The notes under the pieces: model-generated
Seen by the model: only the letters and a program-made list of their open reading frames with translations
What the model was told of the DNA's origin: nothing
Databases searched by the model: none
Shown here: positions 12,504 to 24,159 of the stretch, piece by piece
Position numbering within the stretch: position 1 is the first letter of the stretch
Layout of the letters: each line of letters starts with the position of its first letter
Translations under genes and position numbers: made by a program
DNA from: Plasmopara viticola
Lineage: Eukaryota; Oomycota; Peronosporomycetes; Peronosporales; Peronosporaceae
Direction: 5' to 3'
DNA: 64,000 nt
NCBI GenBank assembly: GCA_001695595.3
Contig: MBPM02000027.1
Coordinates: 186,001 to 250,000 of the forward strand

Positions 12504-14045
12504 ATGGGCGAAAACTGTACGGACTTGAGTGGCGATGAGATGTGGGATGACTGGGTGGATGAAAGCTCGTCCGCAAGCTATAGTTGTGTTTTCTGCGCTC
12601 ACAAATTTTTGGCCGAAGAGCCGCTGCACACGCATCTACAGGACGCGCACAACTTCTCTTTGCATCACGAGATTTCGACGCATAAGCTAGACACTTACGG
12701 CACAATCCAACTTGTCAATTATCTGCGCTGGAGCACGCTAAATGGAGTGTCGGTGAAGGAGTTGAAGAAGACGCTGGCTACGGAAGGTAGCAAAGCGTTT
12801 CATAAGGACGAGTTTCTGAAACCTGTGGTGACCGACGATCCGCTTCTTTATTGTCTTGATTGCGATAGCTACAGCAGTGATGATGAAGGTGTTATTCACG
12901 CGGAAACAAAATATGAGAAAATGGCGTCAATTTCAAATGCCGCCGACCAAGTCACGAGCTTGATTGGTAAGCTGCAGCTTGAGAACCAGGAGCTTAAGCA
13001 GCAGCTTGCCAAATACTCGAATATTTTACGGGACATTGTAGTGGACGGAGAGAACTCTGTTTCGGTCGGAGCGGCTGCTGACAACGATACGTACTACTTC
13101 GACTCGTATTCGCACGTAGGTATTCACCGCGAAATGATCGCGGACAGGATTCGTACTGATGGTTACCGCAATGCCATAATTAACAATTCGGAGTTGTTTA
13201 GAGGAAAGGTGGTGCTAGACGTTGGTTGTGGCACAGGTATTTTGAGCATGTTTGCAGCCCAAGCTGGAGCAGCTAAAGTTATAGGTATTGACTGTAGCGA
13301 GATGGGGGACGTGGCTCGCGAAGTTGTGGCGATTAATGGATTTTCCGACTTGATTATCGTACTTCGCGGTAAGGTCGAAGAAGTAACGCTGCCCGTTGAC
13401 AAGGTGGACATCATTGTCTCTGAATGGATGGGCTACTGTCTTTTATACGAATCAATGCTGGACACTGTGTTGTTTGCGCGTGACAAGTGGCTTGCTTCGG
13501 GTGGCCACCTGTTTCCAGACAAGTGCTCCATGTTTATTCAGGCAATGGAGGACTCTACAAAGCGCTTTGACTTTTGGAACGACGTTTACGGCTTTAACAT
13601 GGAACCTGTTCAATCTAAAATTTCCATTCGCGACGCCTTCGTGGAAGACGTTCAGCCGAGCGACATCACCTCGAGTCGCGAACTACTGCAGAAGATTGAC
13701 ATTGACACCGTCACATATGATGCTCTCGACTTCCACTCCAACTTCACACTGTCAATCACAAGAAATTCGACCATGCACGGTTTTGTGTCCAGCTTCGACA
13801 TTGGCTTTGAGCGTGATTGCCAACACCCTGAATACTTCACTACGGGGGCTGAGGGCCCTCCAACGCATTGGCACCAGGTCTTTTTTCACGTCCCAAAACC
13901 CTTTCTAGTCAAGAAGGGAGACCTTATCGACGGCAAGTGGTGGTTGCGGCGAAACGCTGAGAATCCGCGATTCATTGACGTTGAGATTCAATGGAAACAG
14001 AAGGAAGAAGGCGCCTTTACTGTCCAGCGCTACCGCATCCACTAG
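12504..14045 (+). CDS. Protein arginine N-methyltransferase 3-like, with N-terminal C2H2 zinc finger
   Basis: Transfers methyl groups from S-adenosylmethionine to arginine side chains; the family member PRMT3 is cytosolic and targets ribosomal protein S2 through its zinc finger. The uninterrupted 513-residue protein starts at the ATG giving MGENCTDLSG; the open frame extends a few codons upstream without ATG. An acidic, Trp-rich start is followed by a C2H2 finger (C28, C31, H44, H49), a short coiled coil at about 146-173, and the methyltransferase core: motif I VLDVGCGTG near 236, the double-E loop SEWMGYCLLYE near 306 and the THW loop THWHQVFF near 454. All key residues are present and length agrees with PRMT3. 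The zinc finger separates it from PRMT1 and PRMT8. No introns and no damage. Confidence 0.95.
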   Translation: MGENCTDLSGDEMWDDWVDESSSASYSCVFCAHKFLAEEPLHTHLQDAHNFSLHHEISTHKLDTYGTIQLVNYLRWSTLNGVSVKELKKTLATEGSKAFHKDEFLKPVVTDDPLLYCLDCDSYSSDDEGVIHAETKYEKMASISNAADQVTSLIGKLQLENQELKQQLAKYSNILRDIVVDGENSVSVGAAADNDTYYFDSYSHVGIHREMIADRIRTDGYRNAIINNSELFRGKVVLDVGCGTGILSMFAAQAGAAKVIGIDCSEMGDVAREVVAINGFSDLIIVLRGKVEEVTLPVDKVDIIVSEWMGYCLLYESMLDTVLFARDKWLASGGHLFPDKCSMFIQAMEDSTKRFDFWNDVYGFNMEPVQSKISIRDAFVEDVQPSDITSSRELLQKIDIDTVTYDALDFHSNFTLSITRNSTMHGFVSSFDIGFERDCQHPEYFTTGAEGPPTHWHQVFFHVPKPFLVKKGDLIDGKWWLRRNAENPRFIDVEIQWKQKEEGAFTVQRYRIH

Positions 14046-17000
14046 CACTAAATAATGAGGTATAGTAGTTTTGTTACTATTTTTTGGGGTAGGTTAGAAT
14101 ATACTACACTCGATGTGAAAAGATGTAATCCGAACAAAAACTGATATGATAAATTTAGTATTTTTAGGAATTGAAATTACAATATTATGACTAAACTCCA
14201 ATTTCAATATCAAACTATTATGTTCAACACCTGCTATAAAATCTATGCCTTTCAGAAGGTTTTGCAAGCGCTTGCAAAGACCTTAAAATAAAGGACAGGG
14301 CGACGGCGATCGAATACCACCGATTAAAGGCTACCACAATCACGGTGCTCAGTCATCCTCAACTCGGACATAATTTGCCTTCTGCTTCACTTGCTACCTT
14401 TGGAACATGACTGAACCGCGCATAATCGTCAAAATCACACCACAAATATCGCTCGAAGCATTGTGGACCGGCATTCCCAGTGATTTACACAAAGATAAAA
14501 GCTACTCAAGTCAATGTGTTCTTTCAGAAGCAAGGTCCATTTTGAATTTTGAATTGCATGTCTCGGCCACAGCAAGTGCATGTTTGTATTAGGCCAATAC
14601 AGCACTTCACCACGCGCACAAGGTTTCTCATACGAGCCGCCACGATCATTCCTCGAGGTCGAGCTGCCGTCAGTTTCTCTGGAGAAATGGCGGTGGAGAT
14701 TTTAGTTTTATTGAATTTACAACACCCACACTAGTCGCAAATGTACATACAAACAGCCTAAATACATCAAAAGTAACGGGCCCGCTATGGCTTGTCAATT
14801 TTCGACGCGCTTCTATGTACCGGCTTATTGTCAAACACGACAACGGTCGTCTTCCTTTTCAAATGCTTTCTAAGCCTTAAAAGTCTCATGATTTTCTTGA
14901 TTTGCAGCAATCAATCGAATAGCAATAAAACTGTCAACATGGCTCGCAACCGCAATGACGAAGAAGTCTTCGTTACATTTCTAAGCTCGGCACTGAAAGT
15001 TTTCACTGTGAATGTCGAGATCTCCAACTTTTAAGGTAGTATGACTTTTGATGGAGCATATCATTTACGAACCTAATGAAGAAAAGAAGCACAAGCTCGA
15101 CACTGAACACTATTACGTCATATACACCGATCAGACAACACTATGACGTCATACACACTGAACAGACTAACCGCTCGAGAGCTCGCAAAGGAATTAGGAA
15201 AATTGGTATCTTCATAAATCAACTATTACTTAAAGATTTACTTGTTTCGTTTGTAGTGAGGTAACACCTTTATGATGGGCAATAAGAACGAGTCAAAATC
15301 ATTGACTAACATTTGCTCCTGTCAGTCAACTCAAGCCAAATTATGCAAACACATCCGACGCTTAACCAGTTGAGTCTACAAAGAAAAGTTACGCACATAA
15401 TCACATTGCTGCGAAATTAGCCATAATAAATATTATTTTGATTAAAAGGCGACGAACAATATTCTGCTGCGGTAGAAGACAACGGAGATACAAATTTAAA
15501 CCCGGGGATCGTCATATTACGACACTGATGCTCTACGGACTGAGCCAATATTTTGTATCGAATAGCGTCATACCATAACGCATTGCTGCTTAACTGCACA
15601 GCAATCGTCTATTGTAACAAAGCCTCACGCTTTGCCTTACGGTAGCAGGCGACGATAGCGCAACAAACGATATTTAACGATCTGTGCCAGGATCAAACTA
15701 TCAATCGTAAACAAGTTGACCTTGACAAGCGTAAAATGTGTTAATTTCGCTTAGTAACCGAGCAACAATTAATTTCTTATTGATTCTACCAGAAGCAGAC
15801 TGATAAGCTTTCAATTGTTATATTGACGCTCCACTACCTGAGACAGAGAAGCGTCGAGCACAATGTAATTAAGCACCGGTGAAAAGAACATAAATGCTAC
15901 TTCGCAGCGGCAAAGGACGACACATCATCATATTCTGTTCTTATTTTCTCTCAGGAAAAACTAGTATGCTGGGGCTGCAAAGAAAAAAGGCAAAATTCTC
16001 TGTTAGTTGGTAAAGCAGGCATAGAACATAGTTATCCGCGAATGCTAGCGTGTCTTCTGCTGCACTGACTTAATTTTGTCAATTGACCGCATAAAAGTAG
16101 TTTTGACTTACGCGGCTAGTAAGCAAGCAAGTTGCAGTGTCCAATCAAAGTAAAGCATTCAGTTATGTCCATGAGTGACAGGGAATGGTGCACGTGCTAA
16201 AGTACTAGCTTTGGGAAAGTTTGTCACCACAAAATGATTGTCCCCCTGGAAATCGAATTGGGGCAACACTGCTAACATATCGAAATTCGAAAAGTACATT
16301 ACAGCGGTTTTTTTTTGCTTTGGATGCTAAAAGTCAACCATCAATTCAATATACTAGAAAAATAATCTTAAACTAATCAAAAAGGATTTAAACGCCTCTC
16401 GTTCAAATTAGTCGGCGATTTAAAAATCTAAAGGACCGAAGCACGATCCACATTATCCTGATAAATGGTTTAAATTCACCAATTTAAATATTCACTCAGA
16501 AAATTTTTGTATCGCTACCTGGACATTTTAGACGCGGCGCTTCGTTATAATCTGACGATCTACAGGCTATTTATACCAAAACGCGTGCAATAACTGAACT
16601 TCTCTCATTTATGACGTTATAACAGCTTGACATTGGAAATAACATTGTCGGTGTAAACATCAACCACTTAATCTGTTGGGTGCCTAATATGTATAGTGTA
16701 ATTGGTGCTTCTATAAAACTGCAAAGGTTTGAAACAAATACTCAAATTTTGGCAAAGGAGCTAATTCAATCGTAAAATGCTTTTCCAGTCAATTGCTACT
16801 CTAACGTTAAATTCCCTCCCAATGCAACACATTGCTAAAAGCAGTGTGTAGAGAGGATATTGAGTAATTCCGTATAAAGTATGTCAATATTTTAAAATGT
16901 TAGATGTTTCAAACTAAGTAAACGATATCATCACTCTCTCGGATTCCTTTAAAATGTGAGGCATAAGTCTACAATTTCTTGAAGTAGCAACTATCAAAAG

Positions 17001-18431
17001 TACACTAGGTAGCGATTTTGTATTTGGGCATCACTTAAGTCATGTTTGTGCAAAATTACTTCCCTACCTGCATCTAATATATGTGAGTGCGAACATTATC
17101 TTAGGTCTAACTGTCTGCGTCGCGTATGAAAAGGATTTAAAAAATCAGATGCGATTGCTACAATAAGGCTTTTGCGCAATGGGTCGAGAGCTCAAATATC
17201 TACATGAATCTACCGAACTGTATCTTGGCACTATTATATTAATTTTTGACCTCTGTGCACACCTCGTTATAGACTGGAAACGATCTACAGGCTTTGGTAA
17301 GTGCGAGGCGTCACACTAAATTCATTGCATATCTACAATAGATCATACCTTTCAGTTCGGTACGTTTTATATGCTAACCTAGGGTTATAAGGAACTATAT
17401 TGTGTCTTTAGCAGTCCAAATCACTTTTAATTGCAAAAATATACACAGGCATTTACCACCGACTTGCACATGCTTTGAGACCATATTTGTACAGTCCAAT
17501 AAGTTCTATTCCGATCGATCAAACCTATGTACGGATAGGCATTTCATTCCATCTCATTTAGTACGCACAAATTCTGTTATAAATGTATACCTATATCTTT
17601 GTGCTTTTAGGGCACTCGTGCAACGAAGAGTCACGTACTAAGTGTGTGATACAAGCTCAAAACTTTTTTCAGCATCGATGCAAGGACAAATCGTAGAATA
17701 AATTGCTAGCAGTAGAACGGTTTTTGGTCGAGGGGGCTCTACTTATGCATACACGCTAGTATTGCCATTTGAATTAAAACTTGTGATCTTCCACTATATA
17801 TCGGAAACGGCTAGTCAAGCTCAAATTATTTCTAGTAATAAAAAAATACTTCAGGTCGTCAGTGTCGATGTGTCTCATTTTTAAGACTTTTAACTAGCGA
17901 TCGGCGACTTATCCTAACTCAAAGTAGATACCAAATACCTGATATTTAGGCTAAAAACTGCGGTAGACCCACTGCCTCTAGTAGCCCAAATAGCCAATCA
18001 TGATTGGAGTGCGACGCAATTTTTAAGTTAGAGTTAGGGCAACTTAGTAAGGAGACACTTTTTTGAAAGAAATCTAACCCGATTGTCTCTTGTCTAGCAA
18101 TGTATTGTAAAATTTACATTTCAAGTGACCTGCGTCCAAAATGTCGACTTTTATGGTAAATGCTCGTTAAAGCCAATAATTTTCACGGTGAGTGGAAAGA
18201 TCTCCGTGAAGAGAACCTCATGCGATGAGTCAAAAAGATTCCTCCGCAAATAAAGCAGCAAGAAAGGTAGTCTCAAACCTGGCAATCGAGCACATACGTA
18301 GCACTAGCGTGCAGTGCTTTTATTGAGGCAGCTTTTGCCACCAAAACTTCAGCTACCGGGAGCTAGAGTTTCGCCACAAAAGTTCGCCTATCGCGTATAA
18401 TCACGCTTATTGGTGGCTCTTCAAGACAAAA
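14046..18431. other. Gene-poor stretch, no supported gene
   Basis: Frames are at most about 80 codons and match no family I recognise. A short frame with ATG at 14939 (MARNRNDEEVFVTF...) is too short to support. The only ordered structure noticed is the imperfect 31-bp tandem repeat at 15107-15168, listed separately. Confidence 0.5.
15107..15168 (+). repeat. Imperfect 31-bp tandem repeat containing a TGACGTCA palindrome
   Basis: Two adjacent 31-bp units begin ACACTAT and differ at several positions. The second unit holds TGACGTCA, a CRE-type bZIP site; the first has TTACGTCA at the same place. No gene start is near, so a regulatory role is only a possibility. Confidence 0.6.
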
Positions 18432-18967
18432 TGAAGTGGGTGAGGTACATTTGAAAGCTACAACGCTTTTGACTGGAGTGGACAGTACTTTTATGTTCAA
18501 CTTTCAGGTCTACCAAGAGTGGACACATCATCGGTCCGAAGTCTTTCGAGCCGCCTGGTAATGGATTGGAAAGAAAAAGAAGATCAGCGTCCGATGATCC
18601 TTTGTTTGATATGAGGTATATCGTGCGCGATGCGCGCGCCAAGAAATTCTTGATACGGGAACCAGTCTTCGGCGTGTCCTGAGGAAACGATAATGGTCAG
18701 AAGGTGTGGGATGGCCTATTAAGAACGAACTTTATTTCTGCAGAACCTCATTAAGGAGTTCAAGGTCGACAGGAATTTGGCTGTAGTACGATAAATCTTG
18801 TATTAATCGAAGATGCGATACTTCACGTATAATTTGGCACAAAGCTTTAATGAATCATGAATTCACCTCTTCCAGACAAAACGCAGCTGGGTTCAATACC
18901 GAATCCAAAAAACAATTGTGTTGAAATCAAAGTGCTTGAAATGAGCGCTAAAAGCACCGAGGACTGA
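18432..18967 (+). CDS. Possible small spliced gene of unknown function
   Basis: I do not recognise this protein. An exon chain can be built by hand: ATG exon 18432-18445 (MKWVR), a 62-bp GT-AG intron, an exon 18508-18673 that is open throughout and reads KSGHIIGPKSFEPPGNGLER followed by a basic KRR cluster, a 70-bp intron, and an exon from 18744 reading NLIKEFKVDRNLAV. A further open segment after an acceptor at 18875 (LGSIPNPKNNCVEIKVLEMS, stop at 18967) is one frame out from the previous exon, so either the last junction is misplaced or there is a frameshift. Intron sizes and the first two splice phases agree with the confident genes here. It could still be chance. Confidence 0.33.
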
Positions 18968-21900
18968 CGCTGCTCGCGGACAAATAGCGATGTGGCAGAT
19001 AATGGTGATCGTCAACCACAGCACTTGCTGTTTACCATGATCTTCAAATAGACGTAATATTAATACTGTGCATGGCACGAAAAAGACTGAACGGTGCGTA
19101 TTGGAAGCAGCATTCACTGCATATCGCAAGAAATGGCTGGCGTTCGGCCAAGGCATTATACGCAAGGCATTGGGAATGTGCATTGAGCGGCATGTAACCC
19201 ACTGAGCAACGTTCTTTTAAGTCGAGGTTTGTTTTGCGGTCGACGTTCGCTCTATATAATGCTTAAAATCGCCTGAACCAAAGCGCTACTCTTTTGATGT
19301 ATGTATAGCGTAAATTACATCGCTAAAGGAGGTCGAGGTAAAAAAACCTACCGTCGATAATAATATGAGCATTGGTATGTCAGAGTACGTCAATTGACGA
19401 CCAGTATAGTTATTTATAGCTCGTTGAACTTTTGAAAGGAGACAACGACGCATGTAGCATAGCTCAGACAAAAGCATCAGAAGTTTATACAATGGGGAGA
19501 AACTTAAGCGCTTCATTTTTTACTCTAATGCATAAAAAAGCCGGTGCAATAGATGGTACAATCAACTTAAGCCGGTTCAAATCTGTCTAAAGAGAATCGA
19601 TTCAATGAGACTTGAAGGGTCACCAGAGTATAGAGCGGTGGTCAACAGATAGAAGGTAAGATCAATTTCCTATCATTAGGAATTAAAGCGGTCTTGAAAA
19701 AATACACCATGTACATGGAGTGAAATTTCAATACTAAAGACGCTATCGAACCGTATGATTTTAGAAAGGACATTTAGGTATGGCTTAAACAAGACCTGCC
19801 TTTAATTTTACCACCCGATTATAACATGCGTCGTCAGATTGTGTCTGTTTCGAATACCTAACACAGGTTGAAACGACAGTGGTCTTTCCCAAGCCGTCAC
19901 TAGCACATTTTTTAAAGTGAAGACAAGCCATTGATGGCTTAAAGGAGTTACTTTCTCATTTAAGACTTACTTTTCGTCAAAATGCAAGTATTACCCCGGA
20001 GGATATCATCTCGGTACAGACTTTAAACCCAAAAAGAGCACAGACTAAAAAGAACGTACTCTGAATTCATTGTATGATCGGTGCATTATAGACAGTACTT
20101 TTAGCTTTTTAAGTGGAAAAATGTGTTTACTCCCGACCGCGTTCATTACTTTCAGCCGTATGTCCTCCAGTGACGTAAGAAGAGCTCTCAAAAGCGCCTG
20201 CAATTTTTTTTTTATCCTACGGAGCTAATCGGCGATGATCACCTCGACCGGACCTGGCTGAAGTCAACACCATAAAATGGCCGGCTTTGATGACATTGCA
20301 ATATTGGCTCTGATCCGACCATTTGCTTAGAGAACGCGAATCAAGCGGAAGTGACAAGCTACTATTGAAAGTCTTTGTTAGCGGATTAGAATAGATATGT
20401 AGCACGTAACACGATAGGGACAGGTTAACGACATCAGAAGACTGTAGATGGTATTGGTCCAGGCTAAATCGAACCCTGTTTGCCAATGATACTTCGCTAC
20501 GCACTGGTGTCACCTCTTGCAAAGAATAACAAGATGACTTTAATACTTTGCGGACTGTAAGCTTGAGGTGCTCTTAAAGTCAGAATTGCATTGTGTTCTA
20601 ATCGACGCCTCATCGCTTTGTCGGTTCTGTGCGCTATCTCATGTCACCAAAATTACGACATCCGTATTAAATTTGAATAATGCAGAGCTCATGCAGGATA
20701 ACATGTGTGTAGCTCATCTAAAGACTGCAGAAAACAATGCGCTTAGAAAGTTGGACAAGAAATCATCACTTTAAAGATATACTGGACTCCGTTGCGGGGT
20801 CCGGGGTGCACGATTCTAACAAGGACCATGTTATCGAAATCATAATTAAATATCTCGAATCTACTTTAGGGCCAATTATACATTGCTTTACTGCCATTTT
20901 GATCGCCTTGTAGCGAGTAAAGGTGACCTTAGTTGTATTTAATAGTCTGCACACATGTGCACACATGTGCACACATGTGCACACATGTGATACGAGCTTA
21001 CGAAATAAGAAACCAACTTATGCAGCTGCATCACTGGATAGTCTGACTGTGCTATAAGACATCTGGCAGTTCGTCGGCATGGATTTTGTGTTTTGGCCCG
21101 CCGAAAACCTCAGCGGGCAGTGTGAGAATTACAAATAGGCTGAGCTTAATCCCTTCAAGACATTTCTGGACATGTTTTGACCTATTAGCGCTGTTACTTA
21201 ACCGTGTCCCTTTGATTGAGACTCGTGCTCGACAAGTGCTTTCTAATTGATGCCCATATTCTACAGATCGATTGTTAGACCGAACGGACACACCATGTCG
21301 TCAAATACGTGTTGTGGAGTGGATCACTAATTTGCAAAATACGCTATGAAAACATGCACGGTATTGTTAGTGCATCCTTGACGAGAAAAATCATGATTGG
21401 CGCCTTGACACAAACCTCGTCTTCTAATAAGATCAAAATTCAAGAGCCCTGGGCCTAACTAGAGAAAAGCCGAGCGACTTGCTGATTTAAGCCCCCATGG
21501 ACGATGCATAAGCAAGTCGAAGACTTAGTGTCGACAAAACCCATAAATTAAAAGCATGTGCGACATAGAATGACCAGTAAGCAAATTGTTTGAGGGATAC
21601 GCTTTAACACCATGCTAACAAGACAGCAGCCGAACCACCGTGAAATGGAAACTACATGACATTAACAGAAATGAAATGTTGGTATTAGTGTATATTATGA
21701 ATCTACTTACAAACTTTTTTACGTTGTCTCTATGACTACTTCGTGTCTACTTAATCTAACCATCTTGTTTAACAGCCAAAAGTGGCTTGGAAATGCGCAA
21801 CTAACATGTAAAGTTGGATGCACACACCCAACGATTTACAGAATCTTCCTGGAACTTTGTAATGGCATGACCGGGCGAAAGGGGGAGAGGGCCATATGCT

Positions 21901-24159
21901 ATAGACTACCTCTTAGATTGGGCCGGAATTTGATTTTGGAAAAAAAAACTTCTACTACTAGCACCGCAAAAGACCCTTTGCAGCTTGCCAGCATCGCAAC
22001 TACGCGCTCGAGACTCGAAAACTACCCGAATTAGGCCTCAAAGCCTAAACGTTGTGGCACCAGTGCAAGTTTTGGTGAAGACAGCCGAGACTATTGGCAG
22101 CACGGATCGCAAAGTGAATAATTGCTTGTTTGGGGCCCTTCGAGAGATGATATACCTGCAAAGCTTTGAATGAAGCTGGCGTTACAGACCGTTCGGCTAA
22201 GCAAAAAATAATAAAAATATTTCGGAAGTGGTACATCAAGATAGGGGCATTTTTCTTTGAGAACCGTGATTCCTCCTCTAGAAACACATTGCATCTTCTC
22301 TTTAAACGAGAATGACCCATCGGAAATTTCGTTGCATCTGAGCCTAGAAATCCTAAAGGATCCCATACATCCGGCATATCTATTCGATGAATAGATCAAT
22401 GTGGTGTTCAGGAACCAATATAATTCTTTTTTTACCTAAGGCACGCGATTGATCACGAGTAAGGCACGAAGTACATTGTCACCATGGAATGACAATTGCA
22501 CAAAATTTGCACCAGCTACTTTGTTCTTTTCTTGCCGAATCATACAAAGTAAGGAAGTTTTAATTTTCGCTTGATTGGCGACTTCCTGCGTTCGAACACC
22601 AATCTAAAAGCAACAGTTCATGCAAAAGTTATTTAATGTGCCTACTCAAACAGTGGTTTTCAGGAACGAAGTGCTGCTGAATAGCATGTCCGGGCAAATT
22701 TAGTTGATCTTGGCCAATTTAAATAAGAGATTCAAAGAGAATTAAGTCAACTTCTCACTACGGTCTGTATGCCGAATGACGTGCTTGAAAAGTAGCTAGT
22801 GATGCTGTTAGTGCTAATAAACACCCTAGTGACCCTAAATTGTCTTTTTTCACATCTTTTTTCACATCTAATCAATCATAGGAGTCTTTTCTTACCGTAT
22901 TTGACGATATACTCACTGTTCTGGATACCCAATAAGGCCACCTTATAGAGTGTTTTATGTCATGAAAGACATAGCCATTTTAATCAACATTGGCAAAGGC
23001 GTCTCTGCGGTATAGGGACTTAGAAAAATTCTCTATCGCTTTGCAGTAAAACAACCATGAGTTCCGCGCAGATTTTGAAAAATGAAAGCCGTTGACTTAG
23101 CTCGTGCAGCGAGTCAAAGGATTTGCAGAAGTAGCCACTTATGTGCACCATTACGATGCCTTCTATTTGGTCTTTGCTTTACCGCTGTCGGATCGATGAA
23201 GAAATGCATCAAGAAGAGCTGCTGAAACCGGTATCAGGATGCTTAAGTGGGAAATTGGCCGGGCCAATTCGGGTCATTCCGGATTGACGTTGGCCGAGCA
23301 TTACTACAACCTAGTTATCACGAATGCAAGTGAGGCATTTTGGTCCAGTCCATAGGGCCAAGGGTTACCGAGCGGTTCAACCTCGCTCATGACATTAAGT
23401 ACGCACTGGTAACTTTTCGAGTGTGTCTTGTGGCCTAAAGCTCCAAAAATTCCGTTTGGTAAAGTTCGGACTACGTCTTATAAACTTTTAGCTCGGTGTA
23501 GACCCACGCAACCTTGCGGACACGGCCAGAATGCATTTAATAAATTAGCCATTAATTCTAGTAACCCTTGACTATAAGTACGCGACATCGACGAGTTCTT
23601 TATCATTTTTAAAAGTTTGCGCACGGGTATACATACCAATGAGGTGTCCGGGATTGTTCTTCCATAGAAAACTCGTTTTATTGGGCTTTTGCCAACGATT
23701 GAGTACGCGTTCGGCTCTCATATTATTTGTGAAACGAGCAAGCTTGCAAGAATGTCCATTTCACCGGGACAACAAGATTAAGACGGAGCCAGATTTTCGA
23801 CGGTATGTAAATTTGTCAAGCGATAAATCGAGGCGACATTTTTTTGCGGCTGTGCTTTTTAACTACAAAGGCCGAGAATACGAAAGCATCTGCGTGTAAC
23901 GAAAGATAATAGCGTTGCATCAACGCTCAAGCAAATCAGAATTGCGTGATCGATCAATCACATTGACGTCCCCGTTTATTTTAAGCACTTATTGTATTTC
24001 GTCTTTCGAAGGTGGTACTGCAGGGATTTCAACTTATGGTTTTGGGAAAATAGAAAATATCGAAATGGTGCTTCAAATCTCATTGCTTTTAAGCCAATCA
24101 AGCATGCTAAGCTGAAAAAAATTCTGCTTGAAAAGGCAAACTTTATATTCATACTTGGA
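18968..24159. other. Gene-poor stretch, no supported gene
   Basis: Only chance-length frames. A 10-bp minisatellite lies at 20949-20988 and a short duplication of CTTTTTTCACAT near 22845-22868. Two overlapping minus-strand frames at 22045-22399 are about 100 codons each with no family match. One small plus-strand segment near 19080-19200 reads like coding sequence but has no start or splice context. Confidence 0.5.
20949..20988. repeat. Minisatellite, four perfect copies of GCACACATGT
   Basis: Four exact head-to-tail 10-bp units. Each contains the palindrome ACATGT, so the array can fold back on itself. Confidence 0.95.

Noticed and set aside
22045..22399. Two overlapping minus-strand frames of about 100 codons; WDPLGFLGS recalled a BEL/Pao motif
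   Set aside because: One short motif is not enough, and no neighbouring retroelement sequence was found.
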